From Mycobacterium malmoense (GTDB taxonomy: Bacteria; Actinomycetota; Actinomycetes; Mycobacteriales; Mycobacteriaceae), in assembly GCF_019645855.1 (NCBI RefSeq), contig NZ_CP080999.1, positions 4,216,001 to 4,280,000 of the forward strand: 64,000 nucleotides of DNA, read 5' to 3'. The notes under the pieces are model-generated. The model did not search any database and was not told the origin of the DNA. It saw nothing but the letters and a program-made list of their open reading frames with translations. The translations under genes and the position numbers were made by a program. Below, in pieces: positions 38,511-47,250 of this stretch. Within the stretch, counting starts at the first letter, position 1; each line of letters begins with the position of its first letter.

Positions 38511-40540
38511 CCCGTCAAGCGGACCGCGGATATCCGACCCGTCGGGATCGGGCGACCACGAAGCGTCGAATGGACCGCGCATATCTGAAGCTTCCGGCCG
38601 GCGACACAGCCGCCGTGCCGTCCACCAGATCGCTTGCGGTGCTGATCGTCAGCCACCAGAGCCACGACCTGCTCGAAATGTGCCTCGGCAGCGTAGCTGA
38701 GCATTCGCCTGAGCTGCCCGTTTTTGTCTACCAGGACGGCGACGAGCCAGGTCCGAGCCGCGGGGAACTCGCCGCCCGGCATCCAGCGGTCAACTGGGTG
38801 TTGGGGCCGGCGAACGTCGGCTACGCCGCCGCCTTCAACGTGCTGGCCGAACATACGCCGAGCGATGCGGACCTGCTGTTGTTGAGTGCCAATGCCCAGC
38901 TGCGCGGACCGTTGAAGCGCACCAGGCAGCTACTCGGCCAGCCAGGTGTCGCGGCGGTTTCGCCGATGGCGGGTGACGCCGCCAAACCCGATCACGCCCC
39001 GTGGGACATCGCGACCCGCCAACTGACATTGATCCGGGCGCTGGCCGCGGCCGCCGGCTATTCCAACTCACGACGCGGCACGCCGACCTCACGCCTCTAT
39101 GCTCGCCAACCTCGCGAGTCACAAAGCATCGACGGCTATTTCGGCGTCGCATGCCTGGCAATCAACCGCGTGGCCTGGAACTCCATTGGCGGCTTCGACG
39201 AGGAGTTCTTCCGCTACGGCGGGGAAGCCGACTGGCAGGCCCGTGCCCAGGCAGCTGGCTGGCGCATTCTGCTGGCCGACGAAATCGGCGTCAACCTCGG
39301 CAATCCGGTGCCGAACGAATCCGTCTCGACGGCCGAGCGCTGCCGTGATCGGGACTTGGTGCGCGCCAACACCTCTCTGCTTCTCGAACATCAGCACACT
39401 GTTCACCACGCGAACGCGTATCTCGTCGGCACGACGCTGTTGGAACGCCTGAAGCGGTCGAACCGCAGTGCACGGAAGAGCGCCGGAGCGCGACGCCGCG
39501 ACGACTTGCCGGCGATTGTGATCACCACCAACCGCCTGGTCTACGGGGGTGTCGAGCGGCAAAAGGCGTTGTTGGCAACGGAATTGGATCGCCGCGGCTA
39601 CTCGGTCACCATCGTATGCATGCAACGGCTCGGTCCAATCATCACCGAAATTCCGCAGACCGTGCGCGTGGTGCGCCAGCCCTGGTGGACGCCGATCCTC
39701 GACATTCCCCGGGGCCCGGCGGTGCTCATCACCGGCGACACGAACACCGAGACGGGATTTGGAACGTTGTGGCGCGCCGCCGCAGCCGGCCGGCGCTGGC
39801 TAGTCGCGCCGCATGTTCCGCCGGAGGAGGACCGGCCGATCTACTCTCGGCCGCTGACCGCCGCGATGAGCCGCGCGGACGGTTTTATTGTGCTGGCGCA
39901 ACGACATTGGGCGATGCTGAGCGCGCAGCATCGGCTCCGGGTACGACGATTCGTTGCACCCAACGGCATAGCAGTAGCCGATGACCCGACCCCTTCGATC
40001 CGGACCGCCGGTGAACCGCTGCACTTGGTGATACTCTCGCGCATCGTCGAGCACAAGAACCCGCATCTGCTGATCGAGGCACTCAACGACTTGGTCGATC
40101 TGCCGTGGCGGCTGTCGATTTTCGGTGATGGCCCCGACCGGGAAAAGCTGCAAGCACGAACGCCACTTGCGTTGCGCGATCGGGTGCAGTGGCGCGGCTG
40201 GTCAGCCGGCCCCGGGCCCGCGCTGGCGGATGCGGATCTGCTGTGTGTTCCGAGCCGTTCCGAGGCCTTCCCGCTGGTCATTCTCGAGGCGATGGCTCGG
40301 GCGATACCCGTTGCGGCATCGGCGATCTGCGCTGTCCCTGAGATGCTCGATTTCGGCAGAGCGGGGTTCCTCGTCGAGCCCGTCTCCGTAGCCGGATGGC
40401 GCGACCACTTGGCCCCGATCCTGGCTGACCCCGATGCGCTGCCGTCTGTCGGTCAACGCGGCTACCAACGCCTTCGCAAGCTTTACTCGGTGGAGGCAAT
40501 GACCGACGCCTACCTCGACGCGATCGGATCCGTGCTGTGA
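38507..40540 (+). CDS. Two-domain glycosyltransferase (GT2-GT4 fusion)
   Basis: A 677-aa cytosolic protein with two transferase modules. The GT2 module (about 40-300) has LAVLIVSHQSHDLLEMCLGS, LGPANVGYAAAFNVL and GGFDEEFFRYGGEADWQARA, as in rhamnosyltransferase-type enzymes. The GT4 module (about 330-677) has TTNRLVYGGVERQKALLATE, LSRIVEHKNPHLLIEALNDL and PSRSEAFPLVILEAMARAIP with the E-x7-E pair. One polypeptide would thus add two sugars in sequence. GTG at 38507 overlaps the flippase stop (GTGA); ATG at 38570 is an alternative. A longer frame reaching back into the flippase gene was not accepted. Confidence 0.85.
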   Translation: MTRQADRGYPTRRDRATTKRRMDRAYLKLPAGDTAAVPSTRSLAVLIVSHQSHDLLEMCLGSVAEHSPELPVFVYQDGDEPGPSRGELAARHPAVNWVLGPANVGYAAAFNVLAEHTPSDADLLLLSANAQLRGPLKRTRQLLGQPGVAAVSPMAGDAAKPDHAPWDIATRQLTLIRALAAAAGYSNSRRGTPTSRLYARQPRESQSIDGYFGVACLAINRVAWNSIGGFDEEFFRYGGEADWQARAQAAGWRILLADEIGVNLGNPVPNESVSTAERCRDRDLVRANTSLLLEHQHTVHHANAYLVGTTLLERLKRSNRSARKSAGARRRDDLPAIVITTNRLVYGGVERQKALLATELDRRGYSVTIVCMQRLGPIITEIPQTVRVVRQPWWTPILDIPRGPAVLITGDTNTETGFGTLWRAAAAGRRWLVAPHVPPEEDRPIYSRPLTAAMSRADGFIVLAQRHWAMLSAQHRLRVRRFVAPNGIAVADDPTPSIRTAGEPLHLVILSRIVEHKNPHLLIEALNDLVDLPWRLSIFGDGPDREKLQARTPLALRDRVQWRGWSAGPGPALADADLLCVPSRSEAFPLVILEAMARAIPVAASAICAVPEMLDFGRAGFLVEPVSVAGWRDHLAPILADPDALPSVGQRGYQRLRKLYSVEAMTDAYLDAIGSVL

Positions 40541-41595
40541 ATTCTCCTCGGGTACTGTGGCTTTCACCGTGGACACGGCCGGCGGTGCGGGTGCAGACCG
40601 AGGCGCTATTGCGGCACGGGGCCGACGTGTTGCTGGTCACCTCCGATCAACACCCGGAGTCGGACGCGGCCCGTGACTATGAGCTGGTGCTCGATCCGCG
40701 GTTTAAAACGGCGCGGAGCTGGCTCCCGACCCTCAAGGCCTGGCAGCACATTCGCCGCTACCGGCCCGACGTCGTGATCGCCGAGATCGTGCGCGATCCA
40801 CGCTGGATCGTGCTGGCCGGGCGGGGTCCGCGCATTCAGGTGGTGCACGACGACCGGCCACACGACCCCGACGAGCAGCGGCCGGGGTACGAACGTGCGG
40901 TATTCGACCGCTGGGGAGCCCGCTCGGCCGCCACCATCACCTACAGCGACTTTGTCGCGACCGCGGTCGCCGCCAACCGCGACGTCGCGGGCACGCCGGT
41001 GCACGTGGTACCGCTCGCCAGCGACCTTGACCTGGACCGGGTTCCGCCGTTCATGGGCCCCGAAGGGCGCCGCGACTTCGTGATGTTCGGTCGGCTCAAC
41101 CCCTACAAGAACGTCGACGTGGTGCTCGAGGCTTGGCGGCGACATGTCGCCGGCGGCGGCTGGCGCGGTGACAACCTGGTGCTCATCGGCGCCGGGGGAC
41201 TGGACGCCGGCACCCTGCCCGAACACACCGTGTGGCGCTCCGGCAGCTTCCGCTATTCCGACGTCGTCCCCACGCTGGCGGCCGCGAAGGGTTCGATCGC
41301 CCACTATCGGCGCGCCTCACAAAGCGGCGTGCAGGTCCTCTCGATGCAGCTGGGCGTCATGCCGATCGTGTCCACCGCCGGTGCGCTACCCGAATACCAG
41401 CCGCCGGGCCGCCCGCCGGTCGGCGTCGACGACGTCGCCGGGCTCACAGCCGCCTTCGACGCCCTGGCCGACCCGGTCGCCGCGGCGCAGCAGGGGGCCG
41501 ACGCGGCGCGGCATTACGCGAACCGATGCGCCGTCGACCTCGTCGCGGAGCGTTTCCTGGACGTTATCGCGGGGGTGCTGGCGCGTCGGCGCTGA
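40537..41595 (+). CDS. GT4-type glycosyltransferase
   Basis: A 352-aa GT-B glycosyltransferase of the polysaccharide locus. The N-domain (MNSPRVLWLSPWTRPAVRVQ) is followed by a nucleotide-sugar domain with FVMFGRLNPYKNVDVVLEAW, HYRRASQSGVQVLSMQLGV and STAGALPEYQ. GTG start overlapping the previous stop by 4 bp; last gene of the PPE-wbaP-wzx-GT-GT operon. Donor and acceptor are unknown. Confidence 0.85.
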   Translation: MNSPRVLWLSPWTRPAVRVQTEALLRHGADVLLVTSDQHPESDAARDYELVLDPRFKTARSWLPTLKAWQHIRRYRPDVVIAEIVRDPRWIVLAGRGPRIQVVHDDRPHDPDEQRPGYERAVFDRWGARSAATITYSDFVATAVAANRDVAGTPVHVVPLASDLDLDRVPPFMGPEGRRDFVMFGRLNPYKNVDVVLEAWRRHVAGGGWRGDNLVLIGAGGLDAGTLPEHTVWRSGSFRYSDVVPTLAAAKGSIAHYRRASQSGVQVLSMQLGVMPIVSTAGALPEYQPPGRPPVGVDDVAGLTAAFDALADPVAAAQQGADAARHYANRCAVDLVAERFLDVIAGVLARRR

Positions 41596-41655
41596 GCGGA
41601 CGGTCGGGCTGTGCGTTTGAATGCGGTCGTCGACGAAAATCGGTGTAGCCATAGG

Positions 41656-41676
41656 CCTTTCGAGACGTGCGAAAGG
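41656..41676. terminator. Hairpin between convergent operons
   Basis: CCTTTCG (41656-41662) pairs with CGAAAGG (41670-41676) around a 7-nt loop in the 87-bp gap between the convergent GT4 and SDR genes. There is no long T tract, as usual in mycobacteria. A shared terminator is the simplest reading. Confidence 0.5.
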
Positions 41677-41682
41677 TCGAGG

Positions 41683-42786
41683 CTAGTTCAAGAAACTGTC
41701 GGTGCGTTCAAACCCGGCATAACGCAGCCATTCCCCGGCGGCAGCCATCAGTTTGGGAAATTCCTGAAGCTGCAACTCCGGGTAGCGTTCCTTGAATGCG
41801 CCCGACGGCAATTTCCGCGCCGTCCCTTGAGTCCACCACAACACCTTCTCGACCGATGGCGTCGGTTCGATTGGCTCAGCGTCGCGTGCCGGCGGATGGA
41901 TCCGGTTGCGCAGGTTCAGCTTTATCCGGAGCTTGGCCTCGTCCGCCATGCGCCTCTTGATTGCCTTGGCGGGAGGCAACTGTCCAAGCTTGAGGAGCTT
42001 TTGCGTCCAGCCCTCTTGGAAATCGGGCTCCGGCAGTCGCTGTATGGTCGATGGGTCCACGCCTATCTCCCGGCAGATTGCACCGTAATACCCTGCCCAG
42101 GAATGCGTTTCGACATCGGAAACATTGAACACACCCGACTCAACGTGCTCGGAGCGCGCCAGTTCCACGACGTGTCGGATCACATTGTCCACATGAACGA
42201 GATTGCATATCCCTCGGCCTTCGTTGAAAAGGTAGGCGGTACCGTCCACCAAGGCCTGGGCAGGCCCCACCAGCCAACCGGATCCCGGCCCCCAAATCAG
42301 CCCGGGCCGCAGGATCACGACCTTCACGGGACCATTGAACTGCGACCGCAACCATGCCTCGGCAGCCGCCTTCTGCCGGCCATACTCGATCCAGTGATCC
42401 CCATCCGGCACGCTATCTTCTTGCAGATCAAGCGCTTCGGCTCTGCCGAAAACCTCGCACGAGCTGAAGTGCACGAACAGCGGCACTTCCGCTTCCCGGC
42501 ACGCCTGGTAGATCGACTGCACATCCCCGACGATGCGCGTGTCATCTCCATTGGTCAGGTTTACCGCCATGCCGCATCCGCGCAACAGCGGGACTAGCGA
42601 AGCGGGGTCACTTGCATCGCCGCGCACTGTACGAACGCCGTACCTCGCAAGACGCCCCTGGCTTCGACTCGACCGAACGACCGACACAAGCTGCAGCTCG
42701 GCTCGCAACTCTGCCTGTTCAATAAGGCGTGCACCGACATAGCTGCCCGCGCCAATCAGTGCGATGGGCTTCACCCGGCTCTCCAA
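41683..42786 (-). CDS. NAD-dependent epimerase/dehydratase (extended SDR)
   Basis: A nucleotide-sugar-modifying SDR, 367 aa. Rossmann motif IALIGAGSYVGARL; Ser-containing VHFSSCEVFGRA; catalytic YGRQK (the YxxxK pair); substrate region ILRPGLIWGPGSGWLVGP; VHVDNVIRHVVELA. An unusual C-terminal extension of about 90 residues (from KLLKLGQLPPAKAIKRRMA) is not part of the common fold. The start overlaps the upstream Gfo/Idh gene by 16 bp. The reaction cannot be narrowed beyond epimerase, dehydratase or reductase. Confidence 0.85.
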   Translation of the reverse strand: MESRVKPIALIGAGSYVGARLIEQAELRAELQLVSVVRSSRSQGRLARYGVRTVRGDASDPASLVPLLRGCGMAVNLTNGDDTRIVGDVQSIYQACREAEVPLFVHFSSCEVFGRAEALDLQEDSVPDGDHWIEYGRQKAAAEAWLRSQFNGPVKVVILRPGLIWGPGSGWLVGPAQALVDGTAYLFNEGRGICNLVHVDNVIRHVVELARSEHVESGVFNVSDVETHSWAGYYGAICREIGVDPSTIQRLPEPDFQEGWTQKLLKLGQLPPAKAIKRRMADEAKLRIKLNLRNRIHPPARDAEPIEPTPSVEKVLWWTQGTARKLPSGAFKERYPELQLQEFPKLMAAAGEWLRYAGFERTDSFLN

Positions 42787-43850
42787 TATTTCGCCCGCGC
42801 CGCCTCTTCCTCAGAGTGGGCCAGCCACGGGCAGGCCATCGGTTGCGTGAGCTGATAAGCCTTGTCGATCACCGCTTGGACGCCTGCAGCCTGCACGCCG
42901 GTGACAAGGTAGGGCTCGCCATAGGTGATGCGCCGGAGCATGCCGATCACAAGAAGCTCGATGGATTCGAACTCGAAATCGGGCCGTCGCCGCTTCCCTC
43001 CACTTCGCTTCAAGTCCGCTGGCCATGTCGTGGTGGCCGGAACGCGCATCCAGCCTTCCCGCGTCTTGCGCCGGTAGGTTCGAATCTCTCCGCACTCAAG
43101 CATGATCTCGCCTGAGCTTCCCTGGATCCGCAATCCGTTGTTCAGTGGGTATTCCCAACTGACATGCAGCGTGCCGCGGGCATTGGGAAAAGCCAGTTCC
43201 AATTGCGAGTTTGTCTCGACGCCGCCCGCAAGACTATCGTCCACGGCGCTCAGCACCACCGGATCGCCAAAAATCCAGTTCAATTGGTCCAGTAGGTGCA
43301 CACCTTTGTCGATGAGTGCACCGCCGCCCGCCGTCTCGCGAGAAAACACCGCGCCGCTAGCGGACGGCCAGTCGAAGGCGCCCCCCTCGCGGTACGTGAA
43401 CCGAAGGTCATCACCGAGGTCACCATTCGCTACCAACTTCGCGACATCGGCAACACTCGAATAGAACCTTCGCGGAAAGACGACGCCGAGTGCTCGCCCC
43501 GCATTTTCCGCGGCAGCATTCATCCGGTGCGCATCGGCGGCCGTTGTGGTCATGGGCTTTTCGCAAAGCACATGGCAACCGTGTTCGAGCGCGGCACACG
43601 CATGATCGGCATGCAAACTTGGCGGCGACGCAATCAAGGCAAGATCATACGAACCGTTCTCGAGGGCGGAATCGAAGTCGGGATAGGGGCAAGCCTGCTT
43701 GAATCTGGCGGCAATCTGCCGGGCGCGCAACATGTTTGGGTCGGCCACACTGACGATCCGTAGTGCATCGGCTTTCTCGAGACGGCGCAGCGCGTAGAGA
43801 TAATTCCCTTCGACTACTGCCCCAGCCCCAACCAACAGCACCTTGATCAT
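42771..43850 (-). CDS. Gfo/Idh/MocA-family oxidoreductase (first copy)
   Basis: NAD(P)-dependent oxidoreductase probably acting on a nucleotide sugar or sugar, 359 aa. N-terminal Rossmann motif VLLVGAGAVVEGNYL, conserved CEKPMTTT (the EKP motif), and the C-terminal alpha/beta domain with SRETAGGGALIDKGVHLLDQ supplying the catalytic His. The ATG overlaps the stop of the Wzy-like gene by 4 bp (43847-43850) and its end overlaps the SDR. Gfo/Idh plus SDR pairs are common in making modified hexoses such as uronates or amino sugars. Confidence 0.87.
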   Translation of the reverse strand: MIKVLLVGAGAVVEGNYLYALRRLEKADALRIVSVADPNMLRARQIAARFKQACPYPDFDSALENGSYDLALIASPPSLHADHACAALEHGCHVLCEKPMTTTAADAHRMNAAAENAGRALGVVFPRRFYSSVADVAKLVANGDLGDDLRFTYREGGAFDWPSASGAVFSRETAGGGALIDKGVHLLDQLNWIFGDPVVLSAVDDSLAGGVETNSQLELAFPNARGTLHVSWEYPLNNGLRIQGSSGEIMLECGEIRTYRRKTREGWMRVPATTTWPADLKRSGGKRRRPDFEFESIELLVIGMLRRITYGEPYLVTGVQAAGVQAVIDKAYQLTQPMACPWLAHSEEEAARAKYWRAG

Positions 43851-45343
43851 CGACTGCCTTTCAAGGGAATTGAACCGAGTTGGGTCGCGACCAGCTCCGG
43901 ACCGCAGTTGACGTGGTTTTGGCTCGTATCCTGAGCCCTACCTCGCAGTCCGGCAAACCCCATCGCCGATCCCAGGGCCAGGCCCAGCCCTAAGGCGTCC
44001 ATCGGCATCTCCGGTAACGGCCAAACGGCTGATACCGCGAGGAGACCGGCCGCGACCGCTGCACTGATCCTCGCCGGTGCCGACGCACAACGCAGCGCCA
44101 GGATCACCGGCGTGAGCGCGAACAGCGCGAACACCGCCATGCCCACCGCCCCGGCCTTAGCCAACCACCACAGATAGAACTGTTCTGAATAGGCGGGGTG
44201 GAACGTCGAATGGAACTCATCGTCCCCGTCTGGTGGCTGATACGGGTAACCCAGGCCATGGCCGAACACCGGGGCCTGGGCGATAGTCTCTTTAAGTAGG
44301 TTGATTTCCCGCAGCCGGTCCTGCGCCGAAACATCCACGGCGAGCGCGCTCGACGAAACCCCGCCGAGCACCCGTTGACTGAAAGCGGCGAACTGATCGC
44401 CCAGCCATGCCGCGGCCTTCGATTGCTGTAGCACAAACAGCAACCCGGACACTGTCACCCCAATGACGGCCGCACCGAGCGCGGCGGCGGTGACCGTCCG
44501 GCGCACGGTTGCCCAGCTCAAGCTGGCAACGAAAGCAACGCCGCCGGCCACCGCCATAGCGATCAGCGTGTTGCGAGAGAAGGACAGCAGCGAAATGATC
44601 GCCGCTGGCGGACCCAACGCGAGATACATTACGGGCCTGGCCCGGCCGACGATCGCGGCGGCGACCAGTGCGCTCAGCACCGCGGTGGCTGGAGTTTGGG
44701 TGGACAGGATGAACCGCAGGGCCTGGGCGGCACCCGTCGTGTTTTCCAGGCTTTCCGCCCGGCCAGCCAGCCGGATGGCATGCAACGAACTTGCAATGGC
44801 CATGCCCGCCGAAAACCACAGAGTCACGACCATCACACGGATCGACCAGGTGACATGATTGCCGTAGACAATCAACAAGGCCAACACAAATCCGATCACC
44901 ATTTCGAGCATGGCGGTCGATTCCCGCATCACCACCTTGGCCATGTGTCCAGCCGCGAAACCAGTGATGGTGGAGGACACCACCGTGAGCACCAAGATCC
45001 CCGGCAACAGGCAATCGCGGAACCGTGGTCGCACGGTTGGGAGTAGGTAGCAGATCGCCAGCACCGCGGCCACCTGGTACACGTAGATCGTCACCGGGCC
45101 AATGACTTTGCCGACCTGCAGGGCTTGTGGCAGTGCAGCGAACGCACCGAACAGCGCGACGGCCACCATGCCTTCGGGTTTCACCCAGTACACGACCACG
45201 CAGAACAACGCGCCGGTCAGCACCACTCCCTCGGTGGTCCTGCGCACCGAGAGCACGCCGAACACGAAGCACCCGAACACGAATACCGCCAGCAATACTC
45301 CGGTAATCGCCAGGCGATGGCGCTCCGCGAGGTAGGGAATCAC
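43847..45343 (-). CDS. Wzy/WaaL-like O-antigen polymerase/ligase membrane protein
   Basis: A polytopic membrane protein, 498 aa from the GTG at 45343, with 11-12 hydrophobic segments. It has a large loop near residues 330-410 containing FGHGLGYPYQPPDGDDEFHS and FHPAYSEQFYLWWLAKAGA. This is the layout and the H-x-x-Y-rich loop of PF04932 polymerases/ligases. It would polymerise or transfer flipped repeat units outside the membrane. The frame is open to 45541, but the N-terminal 66 residues there are Arg-rich and unlike a membrane protein. The chosen GTG overlaps a small upstream ORF by 4 bp (GTGA). Confidence 0.8.
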   Translation of the reverse strand: MIPYLAERHRLAITGVLLAVFVFGCFVFGVLSVRRTTEGVVLTGALFCVVVYWVKPEGMVAVALFGAFAALPQALQVGKVIGPVTIYVYQVAAVLAICYLLPTVRPRFRDCLLPGILVLTVVSSTITGFAAGHMAKVVMRESTAMLEMVIGFVLALLIVYGNHVTWSIRVMVVTLWFSAGMAIASSLHAIRLAGRAESLENTTGAAQALRFILSTQTPATAVLSALVAAAIVGRARPVMYLALGPPAAIISLLSFSRNTLIAMAVAGGVAFVASLSWATVRRTVTAAALGAAVIGVTVSGLLFVLQQSKAAAWLGDQFAAFSQRVLGGVSSSALAVDVSAQDRLREINLLKETIAQAPVFGHGLGYPYQPPDGDDEFHSTFHPAYSEQFYLWWLAKAGAVGMAVFALFALTPVILALRCASAPARISAAVAAGLLAVSAVWPLPEMPMDALGLGLALGSAMGFAGLRGRAQDTSQNHVNCGPELVATQLGSIPLKGSR

Positions 45344-45516
45344 GCCGGCTGTCCCGGCGCGGGCGCGTCGGTAGGCTGGACGGGGGTCGCAGGGGCGTCG
45401 CCCGGCCGCGGAGAGCCACCCAGCGTCGAGACGATGGCGCCAAAGGCCAGCAACGCGGTCACGGCAAGTTTCCAGTCTGCCCATTCCGGGCAAAGGTACG
45501 GAAATCCATTTACCAA
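45340..45516 (-). CDS. Possible small membrane protein coupled to the Wzy-like gene
   Basis: A 58-aa frame from a TTG, with other starts possible up to an ATG at 45609. One hydrophobic span, WKLAVTALLAFGAIVSTLGG, precedes a Pro/Ala-rich tail, GDAPATPVQPTDAPAPGQPA. The TGA overlaps the next gene's GTG by 4 bp, which is the main support. GGGAGAGG directly abuts the TTG, too close for a normal ribosome-binding site, so the real start is uncertain. No family recognised. Confidence 0.4.
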   Translation of the reverse strand: MVNGFPYLCPEWADWKLAVTALLAFGAIVSTLGGSPRPGDAPATPVQPTDAPAPGQPA

Positions 45517-45609
45517 CCTCTCCCAGCCCACGCCATGCCAAGAGTATCGATTCGCTTTAGTGCATACTCGCGCCCAACACCCAATGCATAGTATGCGGCA
45601 TCGTCGCAT

Positions 45610-45909
45610 GTCACCGGGATCGCCCTATTCACCTTCTGCCAACAAGGCCGAACGCTGTGCCGGCACCGCGCAGCGGTTTCGCGGGTGAAAGTGTCGGCGG
45701 ACGGTCAGATACGTCTCCTTCACCCGCAATCGGTGGCGGCGCAGACGGTGTCGGTATACCGCGAGATCGTTTCCGAGGTTTCCGCGCACGGTAGGGCCGC
45801 GCCTGCGCGTGCCTGACCGACACCGCCATCCACACCTGGACATACCGAGGATGCGTTTGGCCGTAAAATGGCCGTACGCTAGACGTACGCAAGCCGGGGA
45901 AGTGGTGTT
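45610..45909. promoter_or_regulatory. Gap between the Wzy operon and the toxin-antitoxin pair
   Basis: About 300 bp with no convincing gene, although GC-rich open frames cross it. The palindrome GCATAGTATGC lies just left of it at 45586-45596; on the minus strand it includes TACTAT, a possible -10 for the Wzy operon. The right end carries the operator-like repeats of the antitoxin gene. Confidence 0.4.
45859..45889 (+). promoter_or_regulatory. Operator-like repeats in front of the DUF1778 antitoxin
   Basis: GGCCGTA is repeated directly at 45859-45865 and 45870-45876. CGTACG occurs at 45873-45878 and 45884-45889 around CTAGA. The site is about 20-50 bp upstream of the antitoxin ATG. DUF1778 antitoxins bind such symmetric sites as ribbon-helix-helix dimers, so this is a candidate autoregulatory operator. 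Confidence 0.5.
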
Positions 45910-46191
45910 ATGGACGTGAAGTCTCGCCGGAGAGACCGGCGTATGGAGTTGCGGACGACGGCCGAGGAGCGGGAACTGATTGATCGCGCGGTAAAAGTCA
46001 GCGGGACCGATTTGACGGATTTTGTGATCACGCATGCGTCTGCAGCTGCTCGCCGGCTCCTTGCGGACCGAGACCACTTCGGTCTTGACTCCTCGACGTT
46101 GACACAATGGGAGAAGATCAACGCTCGGCCGGCTCGGGACTTGCCGGGCCTGCGGCGATTGATGCAGCGCCCTTCGCCTTTTAGCGAGTGA
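45910..46191 (+). CDS. DUF1778 (TacA-like) antitoxin
   Basis: Ribbon-helix-helix antitoxin, 93 aa. The N-terminal MELRTTAEERELIDRAVKVS, then TDLTDFVITHASAAARRLL, is the DUF1778 signature. The C-terminal half (LDSSTLTQWEKINARPARDL) would wrap the toxin. The stop overlaps the toxin start by 4 bp. It should neutralise the GNAT toxin and repress its own promoter together with it. M. tuberculosis Rv0918-Rv0919 is a pair of this kind. Confidence 0.9.
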   Translation: MDVKSRRRDRRMELRTTAEERELIDRAVKVSGTDLTDFVITHASAAARRLLADRDHFGLDSSTLTQWEKINARPARDLPGLRRLMQRPSPFSE

Positions 46192-46724
46192 GAACCTACC
46201 GGCCGCCCGAACCGCTTTCCGGCCGTCATGATCTGACCCAATTCCGTTGCCGTTCAACCGAGCAGACCGAGTGGTTACGCAGGTATTCCCGGCAGTCAGC
46301 GGCGACCGGCACGACACGGGTCTTTGTCGTCACCGAACAGCAGAGAACGCAAGTCGTCGCCTACTACGCCTGGTGCATGGCGCAGTTGCATGGAGATGCG
46401 GCCCCCAGCCGGATCCGTCGGGGCGCCGGGCGCTACCCCCAACCGGTGGCTCTGCTTGCCCGATTGGGCGTCGACGCCGGCCACGAACGCGCGGGACTTG
46501 GAGCCGGACTGCTCCGGGACGTCTTCGCGCGACTCGCGGAGCTTTCAGACGACATCGGCTGTCGTGGACTGCTCGTTCACGCGGAATCGGCGGACGCACG
46601 TAACTTCTATCTTCATCTCATACCTGAGTTCGAGCCCAGCCCCACCGACAACCTGCATCTGGTGTTACTGATGAAGGACATACGCCGAACACTTCGGGAC
46701 GCGGTCGAGGGCGGAATCAGCTGA
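46188..46724 (+). CDS. GNAT-family toxin (TacT-like)
   Basis: Acetyltransferase toxin that blocks translation by acetylating aminoacyl-tRNA, 178 aa, GTG start inside the antitoxin stop. Features are TRVFVVTEQQRTQVVAYYAW, the VALLARLGVDAGHERAGLGA acetyl-CoA region (R/Q-x-x-G-x-A-like GHERAGLGAGL) and the Tyr in NFYLHLIPEFEPSP. Length and order match TacT/AtaT partners. Activity is assumed from family, not shown. Confidence 0.88.
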   Translation: MRTYRPPEPLSGRHDLTQFRCRSTEQTEWLRRYSRQSAATGTTRVFVVTEQQRTQVVAYYAWCMAQLHGDAAPSRIRRGAGRYPQPVALLARLGVDAGHERAGLGAGLLRDVFARLAELSDDIGCRGLLVHAESADARNFYLHLIPEFEPSPTDNLHLVLLMKDIRRTLRDAVEGGIS

Positions 46725-46734
46725 GCGAGGATGC

Positions 46735-47250
46735 TCAACGACGGCGCCGGTGGCCCGCGCGCCCACCGGCAACACCCTGCCAATACTCCTCCAGCCACCC
46801 CGTCAGCTCGCGGGCCCCGCCCAGCGCGTCGGCCGGGGCGGACCGGGACCGGGCCGCCGCGATGGCCGCCGGCAGCTCCTCCATTTCTCGCACCACGGTC
46901 GCCAGCCCGGCCGCCCCCAGCTTTTCGGCAAGCGGCAGCTGGTGCTCGTCGACGTGCTCTCCAAGCCGCGAGCGGCGGGGGACCACTACCGGATGCTTCC
47001 CCTGCTCGACGCACAACAGCGCCGACCCGGCGCCCGCATGGGTGATGACCACGGAGGCGCGCCGAATCTGGTCGCGGACGTTGCCGAAGGACAGGAAACG
47101 CTCGAACGAGGCGTGGAGCGGCTCGTACCTGCAAGTTCCGAGCTGCACGAAAAAGTCCTCGCCCACCGCGCTGGTCCGGGCCAGCTCGTCGACCGCGCGC
47201 GCCAGCCGGTCGAAGGGATGCACCTCCATCCCCGTGATCACGAAGATCAC
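46735..47250 (-). CDS. Glycosyltransferase catalytic half, PssE/EpsF (Alg13)-like
   Basis: The UDP-sugar-binding half of a split GT28/GT1-type glycosyltransferase, 171 aa. Motifs are VIFVITGMEVHPFDRLARAV, VVITHAGAGSALLCVEQGKH and PVVVPRRSRLGEHVDEHQLP. The GTG at 47250 overlaps the PssD-like stop by 4 bp. In Rhizobium, PssD/PssE form a glucuronosyltransferase, which would fit the ugd gene of this locus. Partner and sugar are inferred. Confidence 0.85.
   Translation of the reverse strand: MIFVITGMEVHPFDRLARAVDELARTSAVGEDFFVQLGTCRYEPLHASFERFLSFGNVRDQIRRASVVITHAGAGSALLCVEQGKHPVVVPRRSRLGEHVDEHQLPLAEKLGAAGLATVVREMEELPAAIAAARSRSAPADALGGARELTGWLEEYWQGVAGGRAGHRRRR

Noticed and set aside
45625..46317. 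230-codon minus-strand frame over the toxin-antitoxin pair
   Set aside because: It is antisense to two well-supported overlapping genes and has no domain.
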